A DNA stretch of 64,000 bases from Quercus robur (GCF_932294415.1 NC_065535.1:14775282-14839281); one strand, 5' to 3'; positions 11,447-22,618 are shown, numbered from the stretch's first letter. The notes: generated from the sequence alone by a model not told the origin. Program-made: numbers and translations.

Positions 11447-14400
11447 TATTTCTCTATGGAGGGTGACTATCTCAAATTAAGTCAATTTCCCTATGATTCC
11501 TATCAATTCCCCTATAATCCCTATCCATCCCCATTAGGAACCACCGGGTTCCTAACACTTCCACCTTGCTTTCTTTCTCTCCATCTTTTCAATGATAGCA
11601 TTCCAAACTGATCTGAGCTTCAAAAGAAGAGCCCAAAGGTAATCCCAAATATTGCATTGGAAGGCTTTACTTCACAACCCAACACTAAGGCAAACCCCAT
11701 GGCAACATTCACTTCACCCACTGGCACTAAATCACTTTTCTCCAAATTAACTTTTAAACTTGATACCACTTTATAGCAAAGGACACATTGAAGGCATCCT
11801 AACTACTCTAGGTTAGAATCAGAAATAATTATGATGTCATCAAAAAGTAGCAAATGTGAGATCTCCATTACGCTTCTATTCCCTCCTTCAGCCTTGAACC
11901 TAACATGAAACCACCAGTCTTTTGTAGCATACTACTACTTTTTTTTTTTTTTTTTCCTGTTGGATAGGTGCATACTACTAAAAATTTCCATCACTTGGGT
12001 GATAGAAGCGAAGATAGAGGATTTCCTTGCCTTAGGCCCTGGCTACCGAAGAAGCCAGTTGAGTGCCATTGACCATAATTGAGAACCTGAACAGTTGACA
12101 TGCAATATTGGATCCATTTTTTCCACTTTTCAACAAGAATAGCACACAATCCCAATTAACATGATCATGTACCTTTTCAATATATAGCTTACGTATTACC
12201 CTAGGCACATTTTACTATCCAAGCACTCATTATCAATAAGCATTGAGTAAAGAGTTTTTTTTTTTTTTCTGCAACAAAATCATTCTGTGTATCTTTCATC
12301 AAAGTCCCAAGAGTTCGGTAATAATTCCACCTGGCCCTACTGTTTGAACCAAAAGTGAGGATACTATAAATAAGCATTGAATCAAAAATTTGTATTCCTA
12401 TAATAAAAGCATTCCATGCATCTGTCATCAAAGTCCAAAGAGTTAGGTAATGATTTTTTCCCCCTCACTGTTTGGTTGAACCAAAAGTGAGACTACTATC
12501 AATAACGTACTGTCATCAAGGTTGACTTTCTTTACTAGGCACTCCTATTCCTCATGCAATCACTCTTCCCACTATGGACTTTGAATTTGGTCACCCTCAA
12601 TAAGCCACTCTCCCTAACATGAGTTGTGATTGGGAGTGATGACTATTGAGTCTTATTTTTACTGGGTCTGATTAGTGGCTCTCCTCAGAAAACATTATGA
12701 CCTTAACTTAGGTTTTTTAATTATTATTATAGAGTTTTAAATCCAATTTTTCGCCAATAATTCTTCCAAAAAGGTTAATGGGAGGACTAAGAGTAGCAGT
12801 AGGAATAATAAAAGGAAATGCAGTAGAGAATAGAAAGCATCTTGTCAGAGCATATGTAGCTTCTTGTATAGGAGTTGGAGCAGGAAGACGAGTAGGAGCT
12901 CTTGTTTGTTCGCTTGTTAGCTAGTCTTTCCTCGCTTGCCTAGAAAAGTGGATTCTCCTTATTCAGCGGATCTGGGGCTTCATATGAAGCGTCTGCAGAT
13001 TACTAAGCCGTGGATCGAGATCTTAGAGCTAGACAAGACTTTTTACACCTTGGGGAAAGCCCATACAGCGGAATATTCTTGATTGAGCATTTTATTATTT
13101 ACACCTGTTTCTGTTTGCAAGCAAGTCTACTGGCTCAAAGTCAAAGATATTGATTTGTTTTATTTTGTTCAATGCTCTTGAAGGTGAATCATATGGAGCA
13201 GCAATATGGCAGATCCCTGAGTTATACGGCGAGTTGAATTCTCCTCAGTTGGAAAGAATTACCTCACTTGATGCTCATGTTGGAAAGATTAAATGGTAAG
13301 TTTGTTTATCCTAATCTTCCATTTCTTTACTCTAGGAATCAAGAACAAGTTTTATTTTTTTCCCCATCCTCGTATCACGTCATGTGGTATATTAGGTACT
13401 TATCAAGAATGTATAATTTCTCCATCTATTTCTTTTTAGATCATGTAGCTTTTCAGCTCTATCTGGATCACTCTAGTGGTGACTGTGTGGTGCTATATTG
13501 CAATATTTTTCTACTTAAGAAAAATCTATCTATTTTTTAGTTTTTAGGCTTTTAAGTTCTTTGATCAATACGTGTGATTCATCAGCTCACTTACCCTATA
13601 TTTTGTACACCATGAACAGCATTCTTTGGTGGCCCTTTGGAAGGCATGATAAGCTGATCAGCATTGATGAGGAAACCCTTTTCTTGTGGAGCTTAGATTG
13701 TTCCAAAAAAACAGCTCAGGTATAGCTCATAATGAAATTTGTACAATGAGCACATGCCCACCTACTGTGATTGTGGCAAATGTAGTAAATGGCTAAGTTT
13801 CCTCTCTCGCTTCCAAAAGCATTAGAGTTATCAGGATTTTTTTTTTATAAGTAATAAGTTTTATTGATATAAAAAATGGAACACCCTAGTACACAGGGAG
13901 TGTACAAGGGGTCAAACAATTCAATTACAAAAATTACAAGAATCTAGGAAATCAAGAAAAGAAAAAGGAATGATTGGTTTCGCATAGTAGCCAACCAATC
14001 CAATAAAGTTCTAAAGAAAAATAACTTGAGGTCTGGTATGGATCTCTCATTATCTTCAAAACACCTACTATTTCTCTCCCTCCAAAAACACCACAATAAG
14101 CAATGGAGAACAATCAACCATATATACCAATTTCGATAACAACCAAACCTTGCCTTGCCAACAAGATAGAAGCCCCATATAAGGAGGCTAGTGTGGCTGA
14201 GCTTATGAAGTCCGCTAATGGAGTCCTCTTTTGGGATGTAAGTTTCTTTAGGGGTGTGCATGCTCGGGAATTAGAGGCTATGTCGGGTTTCATGGATACC
14301 ACACATATGGTTCTTTAGTAAGGGGGTTTGGTGAGGATAAGATGTGTTGGAAACCTGATAGAGATAAGGGGTTCATGGTTAAGGATTATTATAATATTTT

Positions 14401-16528
14401 AGTGGGCTCTAATTACTACTGTTTTCCTTGGAAAAGTATTTGGAAATAGAAGATTCCTTCTCGAGTAGCTTTCTTTGCTTGGGCTGTTGCTTTAGGGAAA
14501 TGCTTAACGATTGACAATTTACAAAAAAGGAAGGTTTGGATATTGGATTGGTGCTACATGTGCAAGTGTAATGGTGAATCGGTTGACCATCTCTTTCTTC
14601 ATTGTCCCGTTGCTATGGATCCGTAGAGTTATTAGGATTCTCCCGTTCCCAAGACCCAAGTATGATGACCTAATGCATGTACAACAACAACAACACATTC
14701 CAAGCTTTAGGCCCAAATGGCACCTCCTTCTTCCTTAATAATAATAATGGGGTGGAGGATTAGGTCATGTGTTTCATGTGTTTTAAGTCCCAACCTGCAT
14801 GTATAATTTACCCACACAAAAAAAAAAAAGAACAAAATAATTTCATTCTCGTTTTAGTTATGAATATGTGAATTTGTAATCCTATTTTTCCTCCATAATC
14901 TTTAGTTGACTAGACCTTTTTAAGACCTTAACAACTTAAAGATTACCTACCAAATCTCATACTAATCAACAAAATGTAAGGTAATAGGATTAGAACTCAA
15001 ATTCTACGCCCAATCAAGAATTTTCCAAAATTGAGAAAACACAGCATGTAAGGTATTAAAATTGGGCCAAGTATGTCTGTACTTTGTAGTGATTATGCTT
15101 TTGATTGGGCCACTTGTTGGTCAAATGGCTTGGAAGATATCTCTCACTTTCTACTTTCTTGACGTATGTCAGATTTCTTCAATTTATACTGATTGTCTGA
15201 TATAATTTATTGCTGCGTACAAATATAACCTCTTAAACTCTTAGTTGGCAAGATAGCCAAGAGCCTTTTAATTCAACTGACACCTCCTAGAGTTTCCAAC
15301 GGAGACGTCCAAGGTTCAAATCTCGCCTCCCCCATTGTTGTAACTATTGAACTATCTAAAAGGGGAGTTCTATTTTCTTGTTTAAAATTATCATAAATGT
15401 TTTTCATACCGTGCAATTAATCATTATAGTTGTGGAGTAACTGCATAGTGTAACTATTTTACTCTTTAATTCTCGTGCTGATTCTCATTTAGGCCTTCTT
15501 GCAAAATCTAGGTACAATCAAAAGAGTCGGTTGGCATGTTGCACAACTTATCTGGAGGAGCATGGGATCCACATGATGTGAATGCTGTTGCTGCAACTTA
15601 TGAATCAGCCATCCAAGTTTGGGATCTACGTACAATGAAGTATGTTATACTTCTCGCACATCATTAATACATTGCTTTAAATTGTGAACGACTTCTTGAT
15701 TTACAAAAAGGGAGCAAAGGTGTTTTGTAGAAATGCTAATTTCATGTGACAACTCACACAAAATCTTGCTGTCGCTTGATGGCATTGTTAATTGCAGGAA
15801 GACAAATTCAATTGAACGTGGCCATGTCCGCAATATTGATTACAACCCCAAGAAAAAACATATACTTGTAAGAACGTAACTTTGCATTAAGCGTGCTCTT
15901 CTGTGTGATATAATTCTTTTTTAAAAGATAAATTTGTACGATTTTTACATATATCTAGTTTCTTTGGCAGCTAGAGCCTAGTGGGTGTCTGTCCTCACAA
16001 AGATATGTGTACCTATTGTATGTTACATTGTGTGTGGTGGATAGAATGTTCACATTGTTTTGCGTAGCATAAGAAATATCCTTTTCTTTTTTCTTTTTTT
16101 TAATTTTTTTATAAGTAGCATAAAAATAAGAAATATCTTTACTGCAACATAATAAATAGTTTACAATTATTGCAGGTCACTGCAGAAGATGAATCTGGGA
16201 TAAACATATGGGATCTTAGAAAACCAAAGGTTCCCATCCAAGAACTTCCTGGACATACACACTGGTATATATATTGAGCACTGTTGCAGTTCTGATCTTT
16301 GTCAACCATGTTTCTGCTTGATGAACCATTCTGTATACATGCATTTAAAGTGTTTTGTGTTACTATATTTGTGCACTTTTAGGTGTTTTTAACTGGCCAT
16401 ATCCTTTATTAAAGCAGAATTTATATATTTTCGCATACTTTTAGCTGCCTAATTTTGACCTGTGTAAAAAAATCACCAGGACATGGGCTGTCAAGTGTAA
16501 CCCTGAATATGATCGGCTGATCTTGGTA

Positions 16529-16559
<31 letters not shown>

Positions 16560-17650
16560 ATATGCACACATGCATACATATGTATTCAAGCCTTTAAAAT
16601 CCTGAACAGATACAATAGCATGCATTTTCCGTTCAAGCCTTTGTAAGGTCTTGTTTTGGCTTATAAAAAGGTTTTAGGTCTAAGTCGTGCAACTGTTGCC
16701 TCATATGTGCTGTATATTCCAGTATTGTAAGACCACTATTTCTCTAAATATCTGGTGACTGACTGACTGAATCACTGAAAGTATGAAACCAGTCATCGTG
16801 TTTTTCAGGTACTTTAGTTATTGATGTTTTTTTATATAAAATGTATCCTATTGCAGAGTGCTGGTACAGACTCAAATGTCAACTTGTGGGTGACTTCTCC
16901 ATCTTGCAGTGATGATTTTACATCTGAAAGGTTGTTTTCTTCTGTTGTTCTTCGACTTATTATTTCATTCTTTGGAGTCTGCTGATATCATCAATGTTTG
17001 TGTTTTTGGCAGCCTGGTTGATTCACCTACTCGGCGGTTGAATCCATTACTTAATTCATATAGTGACTACGAAGACAGTGTTTATGGTAACCACTGCATC
17101 CTTTTGGTTTTTCTATGCATTTTATCTAATAACTAAAGCTGACCAGTTTCCACTTGATTTAAAGGCCTTGCTTGGAGCGTTCGTGAGCCTTGGATCTTTG
17201 CGTCATTATCCTATGATGGGAGGGTAAGAACACTAGTAATCTGCTATATAAAGCAGTAGGAAGTGCTGATTAGTATTCTCGGGAAAGAGAAAAAAGAAAA
17301 AGAGAAGTGAAATAGCCTGAGACAACCGATATTGTTTATTGGTAAAGATGTTAAGACCTCCATAGCCAGAACCACTAACCAAATGGCTTTGCCCTTCTAT
17401 CTCACAATGTCACAATGTGAGCATGAAGTTTAGAGTCTGTATGATTTTTTCATACAGGGCTTCCTATACGATCCAGTAATGTGCTTCAATTGGAATTTCC
17501 TTTATCAAGGGTGTGAACAGAGAGTGATTTCCACATAACAAATGTAGAAACCCATTTGACATTTCTCCAGATCTCAATAGTTTGTTTCTTTGTTTTCATG
17601 CAAAACAGGTAGTTGTAGAAACAGTCAAGCCTTTTCTCTCAAGAAAGTAA
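6993..17650 (+). CDS. EIPR1: WD40-repeat protein, EIPR1/TSSC1 family
   Basis: Thirteen exons: 6993-7037, 7153-7236, 7326-7458, 13184-13295, 13620-13719, 15512-15639, 15798-15867, 16176-16264, 16480-16525, 16857-16930, 17013-17086, 17165-17223 and 17609-17650. All introns are GT-AG, every junction keeps phase, and the product is 351 aa, the usual family size. The N-terminus is [21 protein letters not shown]-repeat cores are visible as [19 protein letters not shown]-like (TLFLWSLD), [29 protein letters not shown] and [20 protein letters not shown]. In animals this family (EIPR1, formerly TSSC1) binds the EARP and GARP tethering complexes and helps endosomal recycling and endosome-to-Golgi transport. 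A peripheral membrane-trafficking role in the plant is inferred from family only. The third intron is 5.7 kb because of nested transposons. The ATG chosen is the first in frame after a stop-rich 5' leader. Confidence 0.9.
10075..10100. repeat. (TC)n microsatellite in left LTR
   Basis: A CT/TC dinucleotide run lies inside the left LTR. The matching run in the right LTR (11404-11442) is longer, so the two have diverged in repeat number since insertion. Confidence 0.9.
10340..10909 (+). pseudogene. Truncated retrotransposon gag fragment
   Basis: The ATG-initiated frame of about 189 aa lies directly downstream of the primer binding site. It contains the retrotransposon gag pattern [20 protein letters not shown], then [17 protein letters not shown] and [14 protein letters not shown], as in Ty3/gypsy gag proteins. 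After RFGS the sequence jumps to unrelated residues, so the zinc knuckle and everything behind it are deleted. It is unlikely to form capsids. It sits in the intron in the same orientation as the host gene. Confidence 0.75.
13839..14623 (-). mobile_element. 5'-inverted (twin-primed) LINE insertion with 16-bp TSD
   Basis: The flanks are TAGAGTTATCAGGATT (13823-13838) and TAGAGTTATTAGGATT (14624-14639), a 16-bp target duplication with one mismatch. From the left, a T run (the poly(A) tail seen from the other strand) is followed by LINE 3' sequence in minus sense ([19 protein letters not shown]). At about 14150 the orientation flips, and upstream LINE sequence reads in plus sense ([50 protein letters not shown]). 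About 25 residues present in other LINE copies between HCP and the WRERN region are missing at the flip point. This is the known product of twin priming. It lies in intron 5 of the WD40 gene. Confidence 0.85.
15225..15365 (+). repeat. Possible tRNA-derived SINE fragment
   Basis: The segment contains GGTTCAAATCTCGCCTCCCC, which fits a pol III B box followed by the usual downstream C/T run. Upstream, TTAGTTGGCAAGATAGCC could be a worn A box about 60 bp away. There is no cloverleaf, no clear 3' tail and no obvious target duplication, so the call is tentative. It lies in intron 5 of the WD40 gene. Confidence 0.3.
16529..16556. repeat. (CT)n microsatellite in intron 9
   Basis: A CT dinucleotide run begins four bases after the exon 9 donor site (16525/16526) of the WD40 gene. 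Confidence 0.85.
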
Positions 17651-18100
17651 AGCTCGACATGAATTGCGCATTGCTAAAACTGGTCTACTTGGTGATGGTT
17701 CTCGCTGATATTATTGTGCATTCATTGGTCGGGTTCAGACAGACACCAGAGGGGACCAGAAGCTAAAATTGAACTTGGGTGTGTTAGCGCTGAGTAACAG
17801 GTGATGGCGTAAATAGCTTTGTCCAGTAAGCAACACATTGTGAAGACAACTCCATTACATACATTCTTTTCATATGAATCTAGGTAGATTTATTATCACG
17901 ATATCCGCTCATGGAATTCCAGGGTTAATTTTATATTCCTTTTTTGTAATTTTCTTTCGTTCGTAAGCTCAACCATTGTTTGGTAATCATTTTACATGTA
18001 TGTTTGAGATGAACTGTTCTATTTGACATCTTTCACCTTATCAAAAGCATACGAATAAAACTGGCTGTAATGCATTGAAATGCCTGGCTTCCCCTAGCCC
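17651..18100 (+). terminator. 3' untranslated region with AATAAA signal
   Basis: Non-coding sequence follows the WD40 stop codon. An AATAAA hexamer at 18054-18059 lies about 400 bp downstream and is a plausible poly(A) signal. The true cleavage site is not visible. Confidence 0.35.
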
Positions 18101-18418
18101 CTAAATTTGTACTTTTTTTAAAAAAAAAATTGTAGAGAGACTAGGCTATTGATTGGTCAATAGCAGTTATAATGGGGCTGGTATGTTTGGGACTGTCCTT
18201 TTTGTCATACCACCCACAAAGAAAAATCGTACTTGGAGCTTACAAATTGCCAGTGATAAAAAATAAAAGTGATGTCAATGGTGGATTTATGTCAAAGTGA
18301 TGGTTTCTTATTCACAATTTATCATCGTAGAAAAAATTGTCTCTATGGTAAAGTTGTTGCCTGAGAATAAAATGGGATGTATGCCTCATTGGATTTGGTG
18401 AAACTGGATGGGAATCAG

Positions 18419-19650
18419 GGGTTTTTTTTTGAAAATAACACTATTTTATAAAAAATTTCGTTAGTTAACAGGTTTTCAAAATATATTAGCAAATTAAAAT
18501 CTTGAGTATGTTAAACCCGAGTTCACTGTAGCAAATCGAGTTTAAGAGGTTGTTTGGATGGCTTGTTTTCATAACTCAATTTTTTGTTTCCATAACTTAT
18601 AACTCAAAAATGGTGGGACCCATAGCTAGAAGTCTGTTTGGCTGCACGATAACTCCGTTTCTATCACTCAGTTCTTTAATTTTTGAGTTATGAGTTATGG
18701 AAACTGAAAACACATTTTGTCTGTTTTCAGTTTCCATAACTCATAACTCAATGATATTTTTGTAATTAAATAAATATGGGACTCACTAGTCATAACTCAG
18801 CCGCAACTTTTGACCAATCTACTTTTTTTTTTTCCCTTCTTCTTTCTTCTTTCACTGGGTTGGGTTCGGTCTTCAGTTCTGGTTCTTTTTTTTTTTTTTT
18901 TTTATTGGGTTCGGTGAGTTTGGGCACTTGAAAAAAAAAAAAAACTGCACCGAGTGACAGGTATGAGGCCCACAAATAATGTGAAAAATATTGAGTGATG
19001 AGTAATGAGTGATGGTGCCAAATGGGTAGGGTATTTTAAGTGATGAGTAATAAGTAATGAGTGATGAGTGACGGAAATTGAGTGATGAAAAAAAGTTATC
19101 CAAACAACTTCTAAGAGACTCGAGATTTATGGAACTTGAGTTTTACACACTCGATTTCCTTTCTTTTCTTTGACCTGACTGTTCTTCCTTCGTTTTTCAT
19201 TCTCCAGACCAACTAGACCCACATGGCAGTAGAAGAAGGAGAAAAGAAAGAAGAAGAAAACCAAACCCAAATTTGAGCCGATTAAGAACACCCACATTAA
19301 ATTTGAGCCGATTTCCTCGCCCTTTGTCTTCGCCGCCATTGTTGGGTTTGTAGCTTGACTTGCTTCGTTATTTTTTTTCTTTGTCATTTTTGTTGTCTTC
19401 TTCAGTAGTTCTTCGTTTTTGTTCTTGTCTTCTCTGGTTCTAGTTCTTCTTCGTTGAGTTTGGCTTCTCTGGTTGGGAAAATCGATTCTTTAATAATCGA
19501 GTTTAACATGAAACTCAAGTCTCTTAGACTCGAGTTGCTACAGTGAAATCGACTCTTTCAAACTTGAGATGTTAGTTTCCTAAATAGTTTTGAAACATTA
19601 CTAACTAACAAAATTGTTTGAGGATTGGTGTTAGTTTGCAATTTTTCCTT
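18419..19650. mobile_element. MULE-like element with ~100-bp terminal inverted repeats
   Basis: The left end 18419-18540 and the reverse complement of 19520-19650 align over about 110 bp; shared blocks include CGTTAGTTAAC/GTTAGTTAG and AAACTCGATTTGCTACAGTGAA versus AGTTGCTACAGTGAAATCGA. The flanks GGGAATCAG (18410-18418) and GCGAATCAG (19651-19659) form a 9-bp target duplication with one mismatch, as in Mutator-like elements. No transposase is present. A PIF/Harbinger-like element (18546-19111) is inserted near the left end. Confidence 0.65.
18546..19111. mobile_element. PIF/Harbinger-like MITE with TAA target duplication
   Basis: The ends GAGGTTGTTTGGAT and ATCCAAACAACTTC are inverted repeats flanked on both sides by TAA (18543-18545, 19112-19114). 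The subterminal sequence is rich in repeated ACTCAT/ATGAGT words. The centre has T- and A-runs and no coding region. The TIR style (a GTTTGG core) matches Tourist-type elements. Confidence 0.75.
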
Positions 19651-19841
19651 GCGAATCAGAACTATATTGTTTGTGATAAGTTCAAGGCATACAGTGGAAT
19701 CGACTCTTTCAAACTTGAGATGTTAGTTTCCTAAATAGTTTAGAAACATTGCTAACTAACAAAATTATTTGAGGATTGGTGTTAGTTTGCAATTTTTCCC
19801 TGTGAATCAGAACTATACTGTTTGTGATAAGTTCAAGGCAT
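19540..19841. repeat. 151-bp tandem duplication of the MULE right end
   Basis: Two head-to-tail copies, 19540-19690 and 19691-19841, differ by a few substitutions (both contain CGACTCTTTCAAACTTGAG and GTGATAAGTTCAAGGCAT). The unit spans the right terminal inverted repeat, the target duplication and about 30 bp of flank, so the duplication came after insertion. Confidence 0.85.
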
Positions 19842-20698
19842 TGCTTTGCCTAAAAATAAAGAACTCTTGAACAGGAAGTCTAGAGTTACATAATTTTTGA
19901 TCCATTGTTTTCAGTGAATTCTTCGTCGACCATTGTTGGCTGTTGCAGACTATGTGTATCCTATCCACCAATTCCGAGCTGAGAACATGGTGAAGATGAA
20001 AAAGTTGAAATGACATTTCTTTAACATAATGGCCATTGTTACCAGTGATCTATAATATCTAATTGGCCTAATCCGTACTGAGTACTGACATATCCTCCAT
20101 GGTCTACATTCATTTGGAGGACTTTAGTCCTTCGAATATACAGAATGAAAGTAGTATTACTAGTTGATTTTTGAGGATCCCCAGGCCACATTTCTTATTA
20201 GAACCAAAGTGTTCTGCATCTCGCCAAAAATTTCATAATTGTTTGTTTTTACAGTAGCAACCAACCCTGTGAATGGAGCTAAACATTCATGGAGGTGGTG
20301 GTTTGATGTTTGTTAACAAAATTTAGCCACTTTTGTCCTTCGTTTTTTGTATTTTTTTTTTGGTTTCTTGTTACACTGCTCAAAGATAAAGTCGAAGCAT
20401 TCATCGAAGCTCTGTTGCTCTCATTGATGGGGATTATTGCCTAACAGTAAAATGTGGGGAAAAATGCATAAATGGTCTATTTGGAAGTCTCTTTTGTAAA
20501 GATAATGGCCTATATGGAAGTCTCTGAAAGCTCCCATTCAGAACCAAACCAAGTGTTAGGTTCACATGTCCCCCTATACTTTTCCTCGTAAGAAAAGCCT
20601 CTCTGCAAAACAAGTGCAAATGAAAACAAATTACGTACCTCTTGAAAAGGAAAGCGTTTATATCGCTCTAAAACTGAAAGAAAGTGCAGCCATCCATG
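19842..20698. other. Intergenic sequence, nothing recognised
   Basis: I see no gene, RNA or intact repeat here. A short imperfect duplication (GGAAGTCTCT words at 20483 and 20516) is the only internal structure. Confidence 0.4.
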
Positions 20699-20733
20699 GA
20701 CGGAGGTAAACTTTGGCATTGGGGGGCAATGGC

Positions 20734-20764
<31 letters not shown>

Positions 20765-21372
20765 AATATTAGTATATATATAGTTACTAATTTTAGCAAT
20801 TTTGTGCTATAAAATTAGACTTTGCCCCCCCTTAATAATATCATTGATTCTTTTAAAATTAATGTTATAGTTACAAACTCTTCTAGAATATTTTTACAAA
20901 TGGTTGAAGTTGTAAATTTTTATTGGTTTGCATCTAGACGTACCAATTACCTCACTTTTTTACTTACTAATAACCACTCACCATATCAATAATTTGTAAA
21001 ATAAAAATTGTAACTCTAGCATTTTCCTCTTTCTAAAGGCCATAAAATAATTTATAGGTACAAGCCCAAAATAAATTAGCCTAACAACAAAAATTACCAA
21101 TAGTAAAACTAAAAACAATTAAGTTTAATCAATCAATTTTAATCAAAACAAACAAACCAACTCTTTAAAAAAATTTAAATAAAATAATTTTTTTCTTACC
21201 CAGCAACAATGCACACATCAAAAGCACAAAACAATAATAAATAGAAAATAGAAAATCCCTTAGCAATTAATTAAGCAATAGAGCTGGAGTCCAAAACTGC
21301 CACACATAACCAACAGCAAAACTGCCTCTTTAACTCTAAATCCTGACTCCACGCAGCCATTACAATCTAAAA
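20699..21372. mobile_element. Non-autonomous TIR element (GGAG...CTCC type), copy 1
   Basis: The left end carries GGACGGAGGTAAACTTTGG followed by a G run and a T run. The right end has CCTGACTCCACGC. The interior (20770-21205) is clearly homologous to 24740-25230 (AATTTTAGCAATTTTG, TTTACTTACTA and AACAACAAAAATTACCA blocks). It therefore belongs to the same family as the host element at 23308-27490. There is no coding capacity. The family is probably hAT or CACTA related; the ends are too worn to decide. Confidence 0.5.
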
Positions 21373-22344
21373 TTTGTTTTTACGTAGATAATGTGTTTCT
21401 TGAAGTGACATTAAGCTTATCCAAACGCAGTCACAATTAAATTTCTTGCTTCCTCGTCCACCGGCAGAGATCCAAGTGTTTTTTTACACTTGTTCTGCCG
21501 TTTTGACTCGTACGTGGCACTCTTTTTCACCACGTATCTTTTAACACGTAAGCAAACCAACCAACCACGTAATTCAATTCAACTTTATCCACAAGCTCAT
21601 GGTCAACAGGTGTCTTGCCATGTCATCATAGAGCAAGTTGCTGACACGTGGTGAAACGAGGTGGAACATAAAGAAAAATGGTGGTTCTGGTCGGCAAGAG
21701 GCGGAGTTGTATTACAACACCATAACTTGGATTAGGACTTAATAGCTAATAATTTCTTCCACATGGATAAACTTCACTTTCTGAGTTACTCATCCAAAAG
21801 AAAAGGGGAAAAAAAAAGGGTCCACTTTCAGAATCATGTCTCTTTGGCGTACTTTTATCTACAGCCACGTAATCACCAGCAAAGATTGCATTAAGAAATT
21901 ATTTCTAATTTTTATGATTTGCTTGATTAATACGTTACAACCCCACCCACAACCACAAGCTACAAGCCCATATGTTTTTTTTCTTCTCCTTCTATTCCAG
22001 ATAAAACAATGAAGGTAGTTGCAAGTGGCAAAAACTTAAAAAACAACCAAATTCTATCACAAAAATTATACTTTATCCAAAAGGAAGGAAAAAAATACAA
22101 TCAAGAAACATTTATGAAAAAACAAAAAACAATATTTTGTGGGCATCAGCAAGCTTTGGTTTTTATGCACCCTATGGGCCAGAACCTAAAATATCCTGGC
22201 CTACAAATCATCGGTGCTTTGTTTTTAATTAGTTATTACTTGCATAGGCACATAGCAAATAGATGACGAGCTGAAATTCGGTTTTTAAATTTTTTTTTTT
22301 AAATTCTGATAATTATCTTCTTAAGCTTTTGATATATTTCTTAA
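21373..22344. other. Intergenic sequence rich in ACGT motifs
   Basis: ACGT cores occur near 21375 (TTACGTAG), 21511 (TACGTGGC), 21532 (CCACGTAT), 21545 (ACACGTAA), 21565 (CCACGTAA), 21643 (GACACGTGGT) and 21865 (CCACGTAA). Such density is typical of bZIP/bHLH-bound promoters. The only nearby frame, 22009-22266, encodes 85 residues of Lys/Asn-rich sequence I do not recognise, and I do not call it a gene. Confidence 0.35.
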
Positions 22345-22513
22345 GAGAAATGATATATCCACAACATTTTTACAACAAATTTTTAGTGGCAGGTTGTTAC
22401 TGGTTGTTATTATTGGGGCAAAAAAATAATCTTAGTGTTAGGTTCAAATTTGAACCAATAACAATTAACCACTTATGATTTGTTGTAAAAATCTTGTAGA
22501 CGTAGCACCTCTC
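22345..22513. mobile_element. 169-bp MULE-type MITE with 9-bp TSD
   Basis: The ends GAGAAATGATATATCCACAAC and the reverse complement of GTAGACGTAGCACCTCTC are inverted repeats. ATTTCTTAA is duplicated at 22336-22344 and 22514-22522. The same length and sequence class recur at 23507-23675. Confidence 0.85.
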
Positions 22514-22618
22514 ATTTCTTAAGAAATAAAATAAGAGATGGCATTTTACTATCAAGATTGATTGTTATTAGTTTTCATTTTAATTAAAAGAATGCAGTTG
22601 GAGTTGATGATTTATAGC

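Larger units (their letters stand above)
9761..11557 (+). mobile_element. Short non-autonomous LTR retrotransposon with TSD CTTCC
   Basis: The left LTR (9761-10213) and right LTR (11137-11557) begin TGTTAGGAATATG and end CCTAACA. CTTCC is duplicated at 9756-9760 and 11558-11562. A primer binding site (TGGTTTCAGAGC, one base from the initiator-Met tRNA type TGGTATCAGAGC) starts at 10215. A polypurine tract (AAGGGGAGGGAAA) ends at 11136. The internal part is only 923 bp: a gag fragment, then short pieces that look like the end of an integrase region, with no protease, RT or RNase H. It must have been mobilised in trans. It is inserted in a LINE in the third intron of the WD40 gene. Confidence 0.9.
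8230..12480 (-). pseudogene. Degenerate LINE reverse transcriptase, split by an LTR element
   Basis: The reverse complement gives an L1-type reverse transcriptase with many stops. Around 12050 it reads [17 protein letters not shown], around 11830 a diverged catalytic core ending [11 protein letters not shown], and around 11740 [16 protein letters not shown]. Around 9750 it reads [17 protein letters not shown], at 8680 [15 protein letters not shown], and at 8440-8270 a zinc-knuckle region with [10 protein letters not shown] and [11 protein letters not shown]. The LTR element 9761-11557 sits between the last two RT blocks. The segment 8800-9480 does not align to the expected LINE order and may be a further insertion. 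The segment 12201-12480 holds two partial copies (about 136 bp apart) of the DAQNAFV-type motif region. Confidence 0.75.

Noticed and set aside
15225-15365. tRNA gene suggested by GGTTCAAATCTCG
   Set aside because: No cloverleaf, A box poor and wrong spacing; better seen as a SINE fragment.
22009-22266. 85-residue frame after an ACGT-rich region
   Set aside because: Lys/Asn-rich AT-biased composition, no domain, no splice continuation; not enough to call a gene.
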